Assembly (NCBI GenBank): GCA_021234155.1
Contig: JAJEKV010000110.1
Span: 1,642,338 to 1,706,337, forward strand
Length of the DNA: 64,000 nt
Direction: 5' to 3'
Origin: Isoetes taiwanensis
Lineage: Eukaryota; Streptophyta; Lycopodiopsida; Isoetales; Isoetaceae
The position numbers and the translations under genes were made by a program. This document shows positions 19,585 through 31,130 of this stretch, in pieces; the stretch's first letter is position 1, and each line of letters starts with the position of its first letter. The notes under the pieces are model-generated. The model made no database searches. It was not told where the DNA came from and saw nothing but the letters and a program-made list of their open reading frames with translations.

Positions 19585-20425
19585 TGTGACGTTCTAGGGA
19601 AATATACGCCATAAATACGTATATTTCTGGGTCCGTCACTATACAAGTCTACCTTGATAGCCTTGTATACCATAAGTTATTGGCATAGGGTGCATGGCTA
19701 AGTTATTCATATAACTTAGCAACCTTAGGTTAAGACCACTTCCACGTGGCCTTAACCTATTGGGCACCCACCACACGGAACCACCCTATTGGAGCCATGT
19801 GGCATATTATGTGAACCCTAACCTATAAAGGCCTAACCCCTAACCCTAGGCCTCTTTTCTGGCTCCAACAGTCTGGGAATCTTCTTCGTGCTCGAAACTC
19901 TGTATCGAGAACCGTCTGCTGTGGCACAGCATAGCATAGCAGCCCCCAGAGCGTGAGCGCATCAATAGGAGTGGGAGCTACCTCGAACACCTCGAAGACC
20001 ATGGAGACGCCGGGAGCAGGAGGGAGTTCTTTGGGAGCAGGTATTTTGGCATAGAGTTCTTGGTAGATCATCTGGAAGATAGGATTCCAGATGAATTAGC
20101 ATCTCATATCTCTAGTAGAACCATTCTAGAGCCCTCAGTTTAGATCTTGAACCCTAATCAATGAACCCTAACTATAAGTTAGATACATATGATTAGGTTA
20201 GATGTTATTCTCATTATTATCATGTTATATGGATATGTGATGTTGGTTGATCATGTTTGCTCCTCTTGTATTGGGAAGGGAGGTAAAGACCTAGTAGCCA
20301 TTACTTAGTGATTCTCCTAGTTTAGACCCTATAGTTCCTATTCTATGCGGCCTGTGCATAGGAACCCACCGGGCTACGGGGGCTATGATATGACTCAGCA
20401 CTATATAACGGGGCTAGAGGTGAGA
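19585..20425 (+). repeat. Truncated LTR (TGTGACG type), left copy
   Basis: It begins TGTGACG exactly like the complete LTR at 26938 and stops at the duplication breakpoint. A TATA-like CCTATAAAGGCC is near 19825. Confidence 0.85.
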
Positions 20426-20439
20426 CAAGATCCAACGTA
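20426..20439. other. 14-bp filler at the tandem junction
   Basis: CAAGATCCAACGTA separates the left copy from the right copy and matches neither breakpoint flank. Filler DNA is typical of end joining. Confidence 0.8.
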
Positions 20440-21325
20440 TCGGATAAAGAAAGGTACTCAGATTGTTGGACAAAGAGATGGAGGAGAAATCCGAGTGATC
20501 CTGATCTTTGGCTAGACTATGAAAGTGTTTTGTACTCATGGACTCCAAACACTATTCCGGCTAGAAATGCGAGAATTACAATACCTCAGGATGTCAGGAA
20601 GAAGGCTATGATATCATTGGGGTTGCTTGAAGAGAGTTGAATAACTATGTAAATTTTTTTCATCACGTTTTTATGATATGGTGCTATATTGTGAAATATT
20701 GACTATTTTGTAAATAATATGAGATTACATTTTCATACTTTTGAGGTGGTTTGTGTGAATTTGAATATGCTATAAAAAACATACAATATGAAATTTGTCC
20801 CAAAATTAAGACATAGTCCCAATTTAATTGAATGATGGTTCTTTATACACTCTACCTCAAATGACCCACTTTGCATTTGGCACTTTACTAGGCACTGAGA
20901 AAGGTACTTATTTACTATCATGGGGTGGTATAAGGAGACTTATTCTATGGATGCACTTGGTGTGTTGGACTAAATTACCTAGGTAGAATAGATTCCTAGA
21001 TAATTATCTATGCTACAAAGGCATGGCAGAAGATACTTGGTGGTAGTGCATTTATAACGTGTGTTGGTGTATCATACCAACGTGTGACAACAATTTCTAG
21101 GCCCTTGGCAACTAGCTGGGTTTCTAAGAAAAGGGTTTGACTATACTACCTATTTGTAGACAAGAAGACACTTAGCAAGATAGGAGTGACAATTAAGCTA
21201 AAATAAATGCAGATGCTGTCCCTATCTAGCTTAAGGGTCTTGGTTCTAACTCTAAGGCTTGGCCATTAATATTAATCTAACATGATTAAAGCTTAAATTT
21301 AATTAAGAATTATAATTTAAATACA

Positions 21326-21428
21326 AACTATGCCCGCCCTCAGTGGTTGGCACTGAGGGTTTTAGAGGGTTCATCCTTGTAGGTGGGAGGTTCGATTTCC
21401 CCTATTGTGGATTTTTTTTTTTTTTTTT
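21326..21428 (+). mobile_element. tRNA-derived SINE-like unit with T tail, right copy
   Basis: Same A and B boxes as 14004-14097; the T run is 17 here against 12 there. Confidence 0.6.
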
Positions 21429-21489
21429 AAGATGAGGTTCAAATAGATTGAAAAGCTGGAATGGGGTACTACAAGGCACTAGAATGCAT

Positions 21490-23758
21490 TAGTAAGGTGC
21501 AGTCTGGGTTTGTTCATGGGAGGAACATTTTGACTAATGTTGCACCGCGGCTTATGAGGGCCTTTATTGGGCCAGGAGAACAGGTCAAGGCATTGCCTAT
21601 CTTAAGCTTGACTTTGCCAAAGCTTACGATAGTGTCCGTTGGGAGTTCTTATGCGCCATGATGTTGGCGTTGGGGTCTGTGGTCCACGCTTTCACGAGAC
21701 GATCATGAAGCTGCATAGGTCGGCCACAGACTCTGGTGGTATGCGGGGTGAACCCTCCGCCTTTTCTCCTTAGGGCAGAGGGGTGCGTCGGAGGTGCCCT
21801 TTGGGCGCTTTTTTTTTCGATTGTGGGCGGAGGCCTTTGTCTCGATTGTTTTTGGCTGCAGTGGAGGAGGGGGTGGTGGATGGGCTTCGGATGCAGGATG
21901 GTAGCCATCAGATTATTAACCAGTTCGCCGATAACACTTTCCTCTTCTTGGTGGCAGAAGAGAGGAATTTGCGGAATGTGAATAGAGTTTGCTGGATACT
22001 TTCTCCTTGGCCTCGGGCATTCTTCTGAATTGGGGTAAATGCGCCGCATTATGGGCCCACTGACTCTGCCTCCCCCTTGTTTGGCTCTATTCCCTTGGAA
22101 GGTGCTTCCAGGTAATGTGTGTACTAAGCTGTTGGGTATTCCCTTTGGAGGGGATGTTAGGGAGGGTGTGGGATGAGATTTTGCAGGGGTTGCAGAAACA
22201 CCTCAATTGGTCGAAGGGTAGCAAGTTGTCCATGGCAGGTAGGATCACTATTGCCAAGTCAGTACTTTGTAGCACTCATGTGTACACATCATCTGCGATG
22301 TTAGCTCCTGAGGGTAAGATACAGGCTTTGGATAAGATTGTTCAAAATTTTGTGTGGGGCGGGGATGATGAAGGGGCGGTTGTTAAAGTGGCTTGGTGGA
22401 AGTGTCTCCGCCCCCGGAAGGATGGGGGCTTGGCCATTCTGGATTTGGCATTTCATAGTAAGGTGTTGGTCTCCAAGTTTGTTTGGAGCATTCTACAGGA
22501 TGGAGCATCTTCTCCTGGTGCGGCACTGTTGTTGCAGTCTCTTCGCCATTGTGTGGCGTTTGGAAAGCCGTCTGTGCATGTGGAGTTTCCCTGGGCACTG
22601 TTGTATGGTCTCCGGCCTTTCCCACATGCATCCCCTTTTCTCACGGGGGTGTTGCGGGCTTGGGATCATGTGCGGGTGCTTTTTCAGCTAGATTATACCT
22701 CAGTTTATCACCACTCTTCTCCTTTCTTGTGGGTTCCTCTACCCCCTGCGCACTTGCCCTTGGCTGCCATCGTGCATGCTCAGACGCAGGCCCGTTGGAG
22801 GCGAGCTGCTGTGCTCACCTTGGAGGATTGGTATTGGGGTGATCAGCTAGCTTCATGGGAGTTCTTCGAGCTCGCTTTTCGGGGAGGCGTGTGGATGGGC
22901 TATCACGGGAACAAGTGGCGGGGAGTATTCCGCTACATATACCTATAGTCCCTCAGGATGATGTGGTGGTGCGGGTTTGGAAGGTTCATCCGGATGTTGT
23001 GTCTTCTTGTTTTGTGCGGTCTTGTTACCGGGTGCTGGCTATTCATGACACATTTGCCCCTTCGAGGGCAAGTGGTCTCTGCGGCTTCGGGTTCTCGATG
23101 GCTTTTCGGTTTGGACGTGGACATGGAGCTCACTTTCCCCAGAAGAAGGTTAGGGTGCTACGTGGCGGTGGTTCCGCCGTATCGGGGTGAATGCTCTTGT
23201 GAGTCGGTTTAGGCCGGGTGTGAGCCCTCTCTGCCCTTGTTATGGCCTTCATCGTGAGGCGTGGAGCATTATCCGGTTTTATGCCCTCACTTGCGGGCTG
23301 CACGGGATTGGGTTAGGGCTCATTTTGGTGAGATTGACTAGTCCAGCAGTTGTTGCTTCATGCGTATCACGGTGCTTGGCAGCTCTTGCGCATCAAACCT
23401 TGCATCCGTCGTGGCTTGGTTGGTGTGGCTGATTTGGAAGCGGCGGCGGTTGTGGATCTTTCGGGGATTCGGCGACTGCGGCCTCTCGATTCCTCGACTT
23501 CGGTACAAGCTATTTCAAAGCTTTTACGGTGTTCGAGGGATTAGTAGAGCGAAGTTTGCCATTTGGCGGGACTTATTGGATGTTGTAGATGGTGATGATC
23601 GGTTTATGCGGCAATAGAGTTGCGCTTTTACGTGAGTTTGTTGTGGAGTATCGAGGTATCGCTGTCTCTTTGGGGCAGTTCTCCTTCCTCCTCACTTGCT
23701 TTGTAACATTACCATTCTTTTAATATATTGATGACACAGTTCTTCAAAAAAAAAAAAA
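21490..23758 (+). mobile_element. 5'-truncated, dead L1-type LINE, right copy
   Basis: Target duplication cactagaatgcat at 21477-21489 and 23761-23773; A13 tail 23746-23758. The FADN box is at 21924-21935. A long frame at 22115-22948 covers the post-RT region, and zf-RVT pieces lie at 23140-23610 in several frames. A 15-bp segment just before the target duplication (21462-21476) is missing in the left copy. Confidence 0.9.
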
Positions 23759-23773
23759 GACACTAGAATGCAT

Positions 23774-24330
23774 GGCAGATGACTAAAATGTGCATTAAGA
23801 ACCTTTGCTAAGCAATTTTCAAAATCTTTGCTCGAAAACATGTGACTAGGATCACTTCGCGCCAATGGGGTCTGCGTTCTCAATGTATGAGCCTCTGACG
23901 CGGAGTGACCAGAGTACTCTGATTTCGACCAAAAGTCAATATCTTTGAGAACTATAAGACACTAAAATGCCCATTTGGGTCAATCTTAAACTAACTAGCA
24001 ACTTATTTCATACTAAAAAGACATCTAAAAATACAAATATAGACTCGGGTCACTTCGCGCGGAAGGGGCCTGCATTCGCGACGCAGGGGCCTTTGGTGCA
24101 GAGTGACCAGAGTGGCCTGATTTTCGCTGCTTTTTGACATTTTTAGCAAAAATTAAGTATTACACTACATTTCTAGACAATTTCTAAGCATTCTAACATC
24201 TTTTAGTATAAAAATTGGGTCAACTATGCCTAAATCAAGTGACTCGGGTCACTTCGTGCGGAAGGAGCCTGCGTTCGCGACGCAGAGGCCTTTCGTGCAG
24301 TTTGACCAGAGTTGACTTTTTTTTTTTGGT
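23774..24330. repeat. ~199-bp tandem array, three units, right copy
   Basis: Cores at about 23849, 24048 and 24246, nearly identical to the left array. Confidence 0.8.
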
Positions 24331-24408
24331 CCTACCATTAATTCTAGGAATATATATACATACAAGCTCAAAATTTTATTCAAAGATTCCTAAATTTTAT
24401 CCTTTTTA

Positions 24409-24512
24409 CACATAAGAGAATGAAGATGTTAAGTATGCTCCTGTAGTAATTCTCTTATTGTGCTGAAGCATTGTACTTTCCTTATATATAAATACAAAAA
24501 ATTTCATTCTCT

Positions 24513-24544
<32 letters not shown>
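24409..24544 (+). mobile_element. Short LINE 3' end with poly-A, right copy
   Basis: The 3' target duplication ttatcctttcta is at 24545-24556; the 5' one (about 24397-24408) has one mismatch. The A run is about 31. Confidence 0.8.
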
Positions 24545-24546
<2 letters not shown>

Positions 24547-24556
24547 ATCCTTTCTA

Positions 24557-25940
24557 ATCCTCCGTGCCAAGTTCATCTTCTTGAGCATAATGGTCATCCT
24601 CTTGGCATGAATGGTGCAGATCTTGGCCTCCTCGGCTTTGGTCGCTTCCTGGCGAGACCCCGCCGTCGTTCATGTGGCTCGGTAGTCGTAGTCCATCTTG
24701 AAACTCCTGCATAAACCCTTGATGTAGGCACTTTCGAAAAAGAGACTTTTCGAATCATCATCGGTGGTACACTTGTTGGCAATGCCAAATATGCCACGCA
24801 GACTCCCTTTGTCGGTGGGAATTTGGTCCATGGCGGACCTTCTTGATTGAATCGGGGCCGAGGTCGAGGTGGTGGTGGAGGCTTGCTTTTTGACCATGGT
24901 CGGCTGCCTTTGATTGACTCTGGCACTCTACTTACAATATCAGTAATTATGTCGGATCCATCGGCGGAGATAAATCTTGCATGCTGCCTTCTTCTTCTCG
25001 TTACTCAATATCTTGCTTCGGCTTAAATAACTTGGACTGCATTGGATATGGTTGCCGACCATAGGCTCCGTCTGTTCTTCGGCCTCCTCCTCCTCTTCTT
25101 CTTTAGCCTCTTGCTCCCCCCTCTTGTTGGTGTGGTCCTTCCTTCTCGGGCTCATCCTCCTCTGATTCGTCCGGTTGTGGTTTTTTGACAACCACGCTCC
25201 GCCTACGCCTATCTTCACATCTCTTTGTTTGCTTCTCCCTTGCCTACGTCTCTTCCTCCCTTGCAATCACTTTCTTCCTGCCCTTTTCTTTCACATTCTT
25301 TGGCTCCTCTTTGCTCTTCTTCTTGCTTTGGGGTTGCTCATATTGCCGAGGTTGCTCCCCCCGCTTCTTTGCTCACCTACTCTTCCGGTCTTGGGGTTGC
25401 TCCTATTCTTGGGGTTGCTCCCTCTTGCTTGCTACTCACCTACTCTTCCGGTGTTGGGGTTGCTCCTGCTGCCGAGGTTGCTCTTGCTACTTGCTCCTCC
25501 ATGCTCTTTCTGTTGCTGGGGTTGCTCTTGTTGCCGAGGTTGCTCTTGCTACTTGCTCCTCACCTCCAGAAGCGGACGCCACGTGCAATCTCAATTTTCC
25601 CGGAGACTTGTGATCATTCACCTGAAGTGCTAAGCCGTTGCTCCTCCAAGAGTGATATGATTCGTCTGAAGAGCTTGAATGGCTGAGTTTGTCATCTGGC
25701 CTAGGCCACAGGGCCTCAAGAATTTGCTTGTCGCCGCCCGCCGTGAACGTTCCGGTGCAAGCTGGGCTTCTAACCTTCCTAGCTACTTGTTTGGTCCGCC
25801 CAACAACTTAGCTTCCTTGATGGTGGCCTTTTTGAGATCTCTTGCCTCTATCAATGGTCGAGTATGTCTATTCGCGACTCCTTTGGCTCGATCTCGCAGA
25901 CTGTTCGTTTGATAAACACTCTTATGGCAGCTTCAGAGAT
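24557..25940 (-). pseudogene. Decayed low-complexity coding region, right copy
   Basis: Counterpart of 17207-18600, with many small differences and a shorter repeat part. Minus-strand fragments: Pro-rich end 24840-24880, Glu-rich run near 25080-25110, EQPRQ repeats 25330-25570. Unidentified. Confidence 0.4.
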
Positions 25941-26841
25941 TAGCTTATAATTCGCCTTACAAGGGTAAAAGGGAGGTTCAAGCTACTATTTGGGAACTTC
26001 TAGGGAGTAGAGGTGCTTCCATAGATTTAATAGCTACTTTTCTTAAAAGTAAATTTATTATAGCTATGGGTTATTAATTAAAGTATTTTCCCTAATCACT
26101 TAACTATTTCACGAAATTTCCTATTTCTTTTGGGCCAAATATTGGTCATTTCACGCCATTTTCTTTCAAGCTTTCTATTGAGCGATTTCTCGTTCAATTT
26201 TCGCTTGAAAGGTGCGGTTCATGAACAACTTAAGCTCAAATTTACTACTCCCATTTTGTATTTAGGATTTTCAAGTTATACTCTTCATCTTTCATGGACT
26301 GGGCTTGACGAATTTTATTACAATATAAGCAATGAATCTGACCACAACTAAAGCGGATGGAACATTCTTTCAAATGCATTGCTCGTAGATACACCATAGA
26401 TTTAAGGCCGCCAGTTTTGGATTAAATGAAACAGTCAATCATAGGAACATCCATGGGTCTTGATCTTACACGCACTTTTCGACTCATTTCCAGCATCCTA
26501 ATCTTCTATTGCCCTAATTTTCCCTCTATCCATGTTCCTAGGCAGCCTCAACTTAGATCAAAAGAGAGAGAAATGAAATTCAGCGTAAAAAAAAATGAGC
26601 CGACAATCTCATTTACTAAATACAAGATTGAACAGAAGATACAAACAAGGATCTGCGATAGAATATGTATGTGGACTTGTATTATGAAGAACATCTACAA
26701 AATATAGCATATTGCATTCAAAGCATGCAACTCTTTATGACACGTATGCATCCAGGTATGCTGGTATGTTGACCCATTATTCTATCTAATTCCCCCGCTT
26801 GGATCTATTTTTAGTTCATGGAACATAAACTTTAGTTTGTC

Positions 26842-26937
26842 ATGATCATGTTGAAACTTTTTTCGACCGACTTCGTGAAGATATCAGCAAACATATCTTC
26901 ATTTTGTGCAAGACTCGAATTCAAGCATGTGACGTTC
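26842..26937 (-). pseudogene. Ty1-copia RNase H tail, right copy
   Basis: Same ADIFTK-containing fragment as 19489-19584, again cut by the TGTGACG LTR. Confidence 0.8.
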
Positions 26938-28568
26938 CAGGGAAATATACGCCATAAATACGTATATTTCTGGGTCCGTCATTATACAAGTCTACCTTGA
27001 TAGCCTTGTATACCATAAGTTATTGGCATAGGGTGCATGGCTAAGTTATTCATATAACTTAGCAACCTTAGGTTAAGACCACTTCCACGTGGCCTTAACC
27101 TATTGGGCACCCACCACACGGAACCACCCTATTGGAGCCATGTGGCATATTATGTGAACCCTAACCTATAAAGGCCTAACCCCTAACCCTAGGCCTCTTT
27201 TCTGGCTCCAACAGTCTGGGAATCTTCTTCGTGCTCGAAACTCAGATCGAGAACCGTCTGCGCAATGTAAAGATAGCATAGCAGCCCCCAGGCGTGGCGC
27301 ATCAATAGGAGTGGGAGTACCTCGAACACCTCGAAGACCATGGAGACGCCGGGAGCAGGAGGGAGTTCTTTGGGAGCAGGTATTTTGGCATAGAGTTCTT
27401 GGTAGATCATCTGGAAGATAGGATTCCAGATGAATTAGCATCTCATATCTCTAGTAGAACCATTCTAGAGCCCTCAGTTTAGATCTTGAACCCTAATCAA
27501 TGAACCCTAACTATAAGTTAGATACATATGATTAGGTTAGATGTTATTCTCATTATTATCATGTTATATGGATATGTGATGTTGGTTGATCATGTTTGCT
27601 CCTCTTGTATTGGGAAGGGAGGTAAAGACCTAGTAGCCATTACTTAGTGATTCTCCTAGTTTAGACCCTATAGTTCCTATTCTATGCGGCCTGTGCATAG
27701 GAACCCACCGGGCTACGGGGGCTATGATATGACTCAGCACTATATAACGGGGCTAGAGGTGAGATGGAGGGAGGGTCCCTGCTGAGCGCGGCTATTGGGG
27801 ACCCCATAGCGGGCTAGGCTTATGGCCGGTCACTTCGAGTGGGCCGGGCATGGGTCCGACACCTCCTGGAGCAATGGTGTCGCCCTGCCTCTCAAGAGCT
27901 GCAGGTGTCGGCCTGGCTCTTGTTTTGGGCGGTTAAGTCGGGGAAGAATCGTGTGTCGCCACGATTCTCTAGCCGCCCGTTGAATCTCTAGACCCCGAGA
28001 AGGGGAGATGGAACCCTTCCTGCCTCGAAGGATCGGGGAGATGCAACCTGTTGTAGTCTCAATGGGTGATACCCTGAGATTGCGTATCTGGAAGGCTAGA
28101 GTCGTACCAAAGCCCAATCTAGCCCATATGCAAAGTATGCACAGGAGGGGCGGATGGAGTGGTCAACCCTAGCCATTGTCTATAGTCAGCCCCGCCATTG
28201 TTATGATTCGGTCTGCTCTATCTTGAGGCCTAGCCGTCAGTCTACCTCCCCATGAGTCTGAGCCTTGGGTAGGAGCTCTCATGTTTTACGGCATGTGTTT
28301 ACCTCTATTGTATCTATGGATATATGGATGTGCTACCCTTCGAGGTAGTTCGATGTATTGTTATTTCTAGTTCTGACGTTGTTTATGCTTCCGCTGTTAT
28401 AGGAACCCATAGGGGAAGGGCACACAAGACACCTTCGTGTCCCCTTCCCGCACTAGGGATACCCTGGAGTGCGGGATAGACGAAGGGCCCATGCGGTCGG
28501 AGAACCGGATGGGGGATTTCCTACGGAGTGTACGGCCGGGCACCGTATATTTTGTATGGAGCGTCACA
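26938..28568 (+). repeat. Complete 5' LTR of a plus-strand retrotransposon
   Basis: The 1631-bp sequence begins TGTGACG and ends CGTCACA, a perfect 7-bp terminal inversion, and is followed one base later by a tRNA-iMet primer site. TATA-like sequences occur near 27168 (CCTATAAAGGCC) and 27740. It inserted into the copia RNase H tail. No matching 3' LTR or pol is present downstream, so the element is truncated. Confidence 0.88.
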
Positions 28569-28569
28569 A

Positions 28570-28581
28570 TGGTATCAGAGC
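28570..28581 (+). promoter_or_regulatory. Primer-binding site, initiator tRNA-Met
   Basis: TGGTATCAGAGC follows the LTR with a single-base spacer. Confidence 0.93.
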
Positions 28582-29300
28582 AATGTTCTTGATTGACCAA
28601 GAGCTAGCACTGACCATATCCTTGAATAGGTAGACTAACTGGTCTAGCTAAGGAATGGAATAAATATTCCAGTCTTGAACCGCGAAATGTGGGAGAATTT
28701 TTTTTTCCATTAGCAAGGTCATAATTAGATTAAGTATAGTCTAAGTGGTAGAAAAATATAGTCAAAAGAACATACAATAATAGTGATTGCATGCCGCACT
28801 GGCAGCTCCCCAAATTTACTTGCTATATGGGCAGTTATTACGTTAAAAACAGAAAGCATGACTAGTCTTGTCATTGGAAAGAATGCTTTACATTCATCTC
28901 AAGAATTTTCTTCTATCGGTCATGAAGGATTAAGCTTGATGCTACTGAAATGAAAGTCTACAAATTTCACCATGTTCAATTTGCTGATTTATGAATAGTA
29001 AGTTTCTGTTTGCATAGACTCCTTGATTGCCTCAATTTGCCTTAAAAAAAATTTGTTCATTTTGGTGGTTCCACCGTAGTCACCACCATAGCCATTCTTG
29101 CTCCAATATCATTCTCTTATATGCTTCGGCTAAAAGTTTAAATAGACATGAAAGTTGTAGCCCTTTTAATTTGTTGGTGGTTTACGTGTCCCCATTTGAA
29201 ATTTATTCTACAAAAATTGAAGCAGTATTCAAATATTTTATTGTTTTGAAACTTAAGATTTATTGCTTTATAACATCTATCTCTAAATAATTATATTAGG
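28582..29300. other. Truncated element interior and unassigned AT-rich DNA
   Basis: The first ~100 bp are probably retrotransposon leader. No gag start is found. From about 28680 the base composition changes and I see no gene. Confidence 0.4.
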
Positions 29301-29305
29301 GTAGA

Positions 29306-29540
29306 TTCTAGAATGTTCTATAAGTAGACATTAAAATATAGATATTTCAATGGTGCCTGTAATAGAAGCTACTAGAAGATTCTAAAGGAAGAGTCGTTCT
29401 AGAAACGGCTCTGGAAGCTGGAAACTGTTATGGAAGATATGGAGGCCTTTCTGGAAGCTATATTCTGGACGCTATATTCTGGGGCCTTCTCGAATGATCT
29501 AGAGAGATCTTTGTCTTAGTATAAAATTTATATAAAAGGG
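29306..29540 (+). promoter_or_regulatory. Heat-shock-element cluster with TATA box
   Basis: A perfect three-unit element TTCTAGAATGTTC is at 29306-29318. Further inverted units are GAAGATTC (29375-29382), TTCTAGAA (29397-29404), TTCTGGAA (29449-29456) and TTCTCGAA (29487-29494), with more half sites between. TATATAAAAG follows at 29528-29537. This is the architecture of a heat-shock-factor-driven promoter. No long ORF follows, only a 20-codon frame from 29630, so it could serve a lost gene, a spliced gene or a heat-responsive LTR. Confidence 0.6.
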
Positions 29541-30995
29541 AGGAGGAGACGGTGGTTTCCCACAGTAGAGATTGAGTGTGGAGATTGAGTGTTGGTTGAA
29601 GCGTGAGGTTGATTGCGGATAGAATTTATATGGTTCTAAGCACGTTTTGGAGGGACTTAGAGCTTTCGGATTGCTATAATTATGTTTGCTAGAAAAATAG
29701 TTCTGTGGAGGGTTCTGATTTGGCACCGATTGATCCACCTAAAGGTCCCATTTGGCGAATCCATGGATCAATAACAGGCACGGCTTGCCCTGGTGCTTCT
29801 CTTTTTTGCATTTAGTGTGGGCCTCATTTTTTAATTCTTGAACCTCCAGGCTCAAGCCCAGAGCTCTGTACTTCCGGTGGCTATGCGGACCAGCATCTTT
29901 ACCGGGCTCAATTCTAAACAACCCGTCATCTCTTCATCAGTTCAGGTAATGTTGTGAGATCTAAACTGGGGTTTTCTCAAAGACGATTTACTAGAGCAGC
30001 AGTGTTAGCCCTCGCACCTTTTGGTCTTTGTGTTTGGCGTTCGTTTGCTTTGTTTGCCAACCAGTCTCTATTTCCCACAGAAGCTAAGTTGCCCTATTTT
30101 AGATTTATTTTTAACATGTGTGAATTGTCTAGCTCTGGAGGCATTTGAATATGGAACTACTGGCGGTAACCATGCCGAAACTGGTATAAATGTTTGCACT
30201 GGGGTCCGTGGGATCCACCTTCTTTATAAGGGATATGCCACCTGTGTGCATGGGGTAGCCGAAAAACCCCTAGTATACGTGTTTCTGATAGGCAAATTTG
30301 ACCCCTTTCCGTATGGTTTTACAACTAGGAGAACATCCCAAAACCTCTATGACCCCTAGTATACATACGGAAAAGGGTAAAAAATCACCCCCTCCCATTG
30401 ATGCACGTGGTTTTGACAGGTTCCACAAGGTGACGCCCTCTTGCACTGGGGCATGTTAGCAGTGGAAGGAATCAAAATCAATGAAGGTCGAAACTCAGTC
30501 ATTTGTGAAAGCAGAAGAGAAGTTGAAGAACGAGAAAATACAAGAGGGCACAACCCATTCAGATGCTCTTTTGGAATTTGAAAAGGGTCCGGATTGCTTT
30601 ATAGGCTCTGATTTCTTCTGAAAATTGAGGCCTGAGCTTTGTCTTATAATTTATAGTGAACGTCTGGTGATAAAAAATTCTGCAAAAAGTAAATTGTTTT
30701 CTCTTTAGCATTTTTATGGCACGCCCATCTACAAGCAGCCATTGGATGACATTATCAACTATTCAACTGACTGAACATGGCAAAGAAAAACTCTGTTTCC
30801 AAATGACAGAAGAGAAAAGAGATAACGCAAATAAATAAATGAAACAAATAAGAAGAGGCTTGGGGCACCACAGATGCACATAAAACCAAAAAGAGAACGG
30901 TGCAAAATATTCCATGTTATACAAAGGGTGATATATGCGTATGATGGCAATAAATTATACGAGCAATTTAATCTAGTGATCGACATGTTTTTTCT
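29541..30995. other. Transcribed-looking but unassigned region
   Basis: A pair of direct 14-bp units (GGAGATTGAGTGTG type, near 29570-29600) follows the TATA box. Frames up to 112 codons (30021-30359) have no recognisable domain and I do not call them. Confidence 0.35.
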
Positions 30996-31000
30996 GCTTG

Positions 31001-31130
31001 AATCCCTGCGGTGCAAAAAGAGCTGCAGGCTAAGGTGGACAAATTATCTCCGTACAGATCTAAAGCATGGCCGATTTTTCGATCACGAGGAACAGCTTAT
31101 TGTCAAGCTTCATGCGGCACTGGGCAGCAG
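31001..31130 (+). pseudogene. Orphan exon 2 of an R2R3-MYB gene
   Basis: The 130-bp segment encodes [23 protein letters not shown] followed by [16 protein letters not shown], spanning the end of repeat R2 and the start of R3. Its length and its end before the split Arg codon (AG then GTAAGA at 31131) fit the standard second exon of plant R2R3-MYB genes. Consensus GKSC is KKSC here. The 5' side reads ...TTCTGCTTG with no AG acceptor. No first exon or R3 remainder (W..IA..LPGRTDNEIKN) is visible nearby. It is therefore a fragment, moved or left behind. Confidence 0.85.

Larger units (their letters stand above)
13114..20425. repeat. Left copy of a 7.3-kb tandem duplication
   Basis: Identity with the right copy starts at TCGGATAAAGAAAGG (13114 and 20440) and ends at GAGGTGAGA (20425 and 27764). 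The left breakpoint is inside the DUF7869-type pseudogene and the right breakpoint inside an LTR. AT-rich parts are nearly identical; GC-rich parts differ by many small changes. Confidence 0.95.
20440..27764. repeat. Right copy of the 7.3-kb tandem duplication
   Basis: Carries the same order of elements as 13114-20425. It starts with only the last ~200 bp of the DUF7869-type pseudogene (20440-20640, encoding the tail to LGLLEES) and so is the derived or broken side at its left end. At its right end it continues into the rest of the LTR, which the left copy lacks. Confidence 0.95.
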
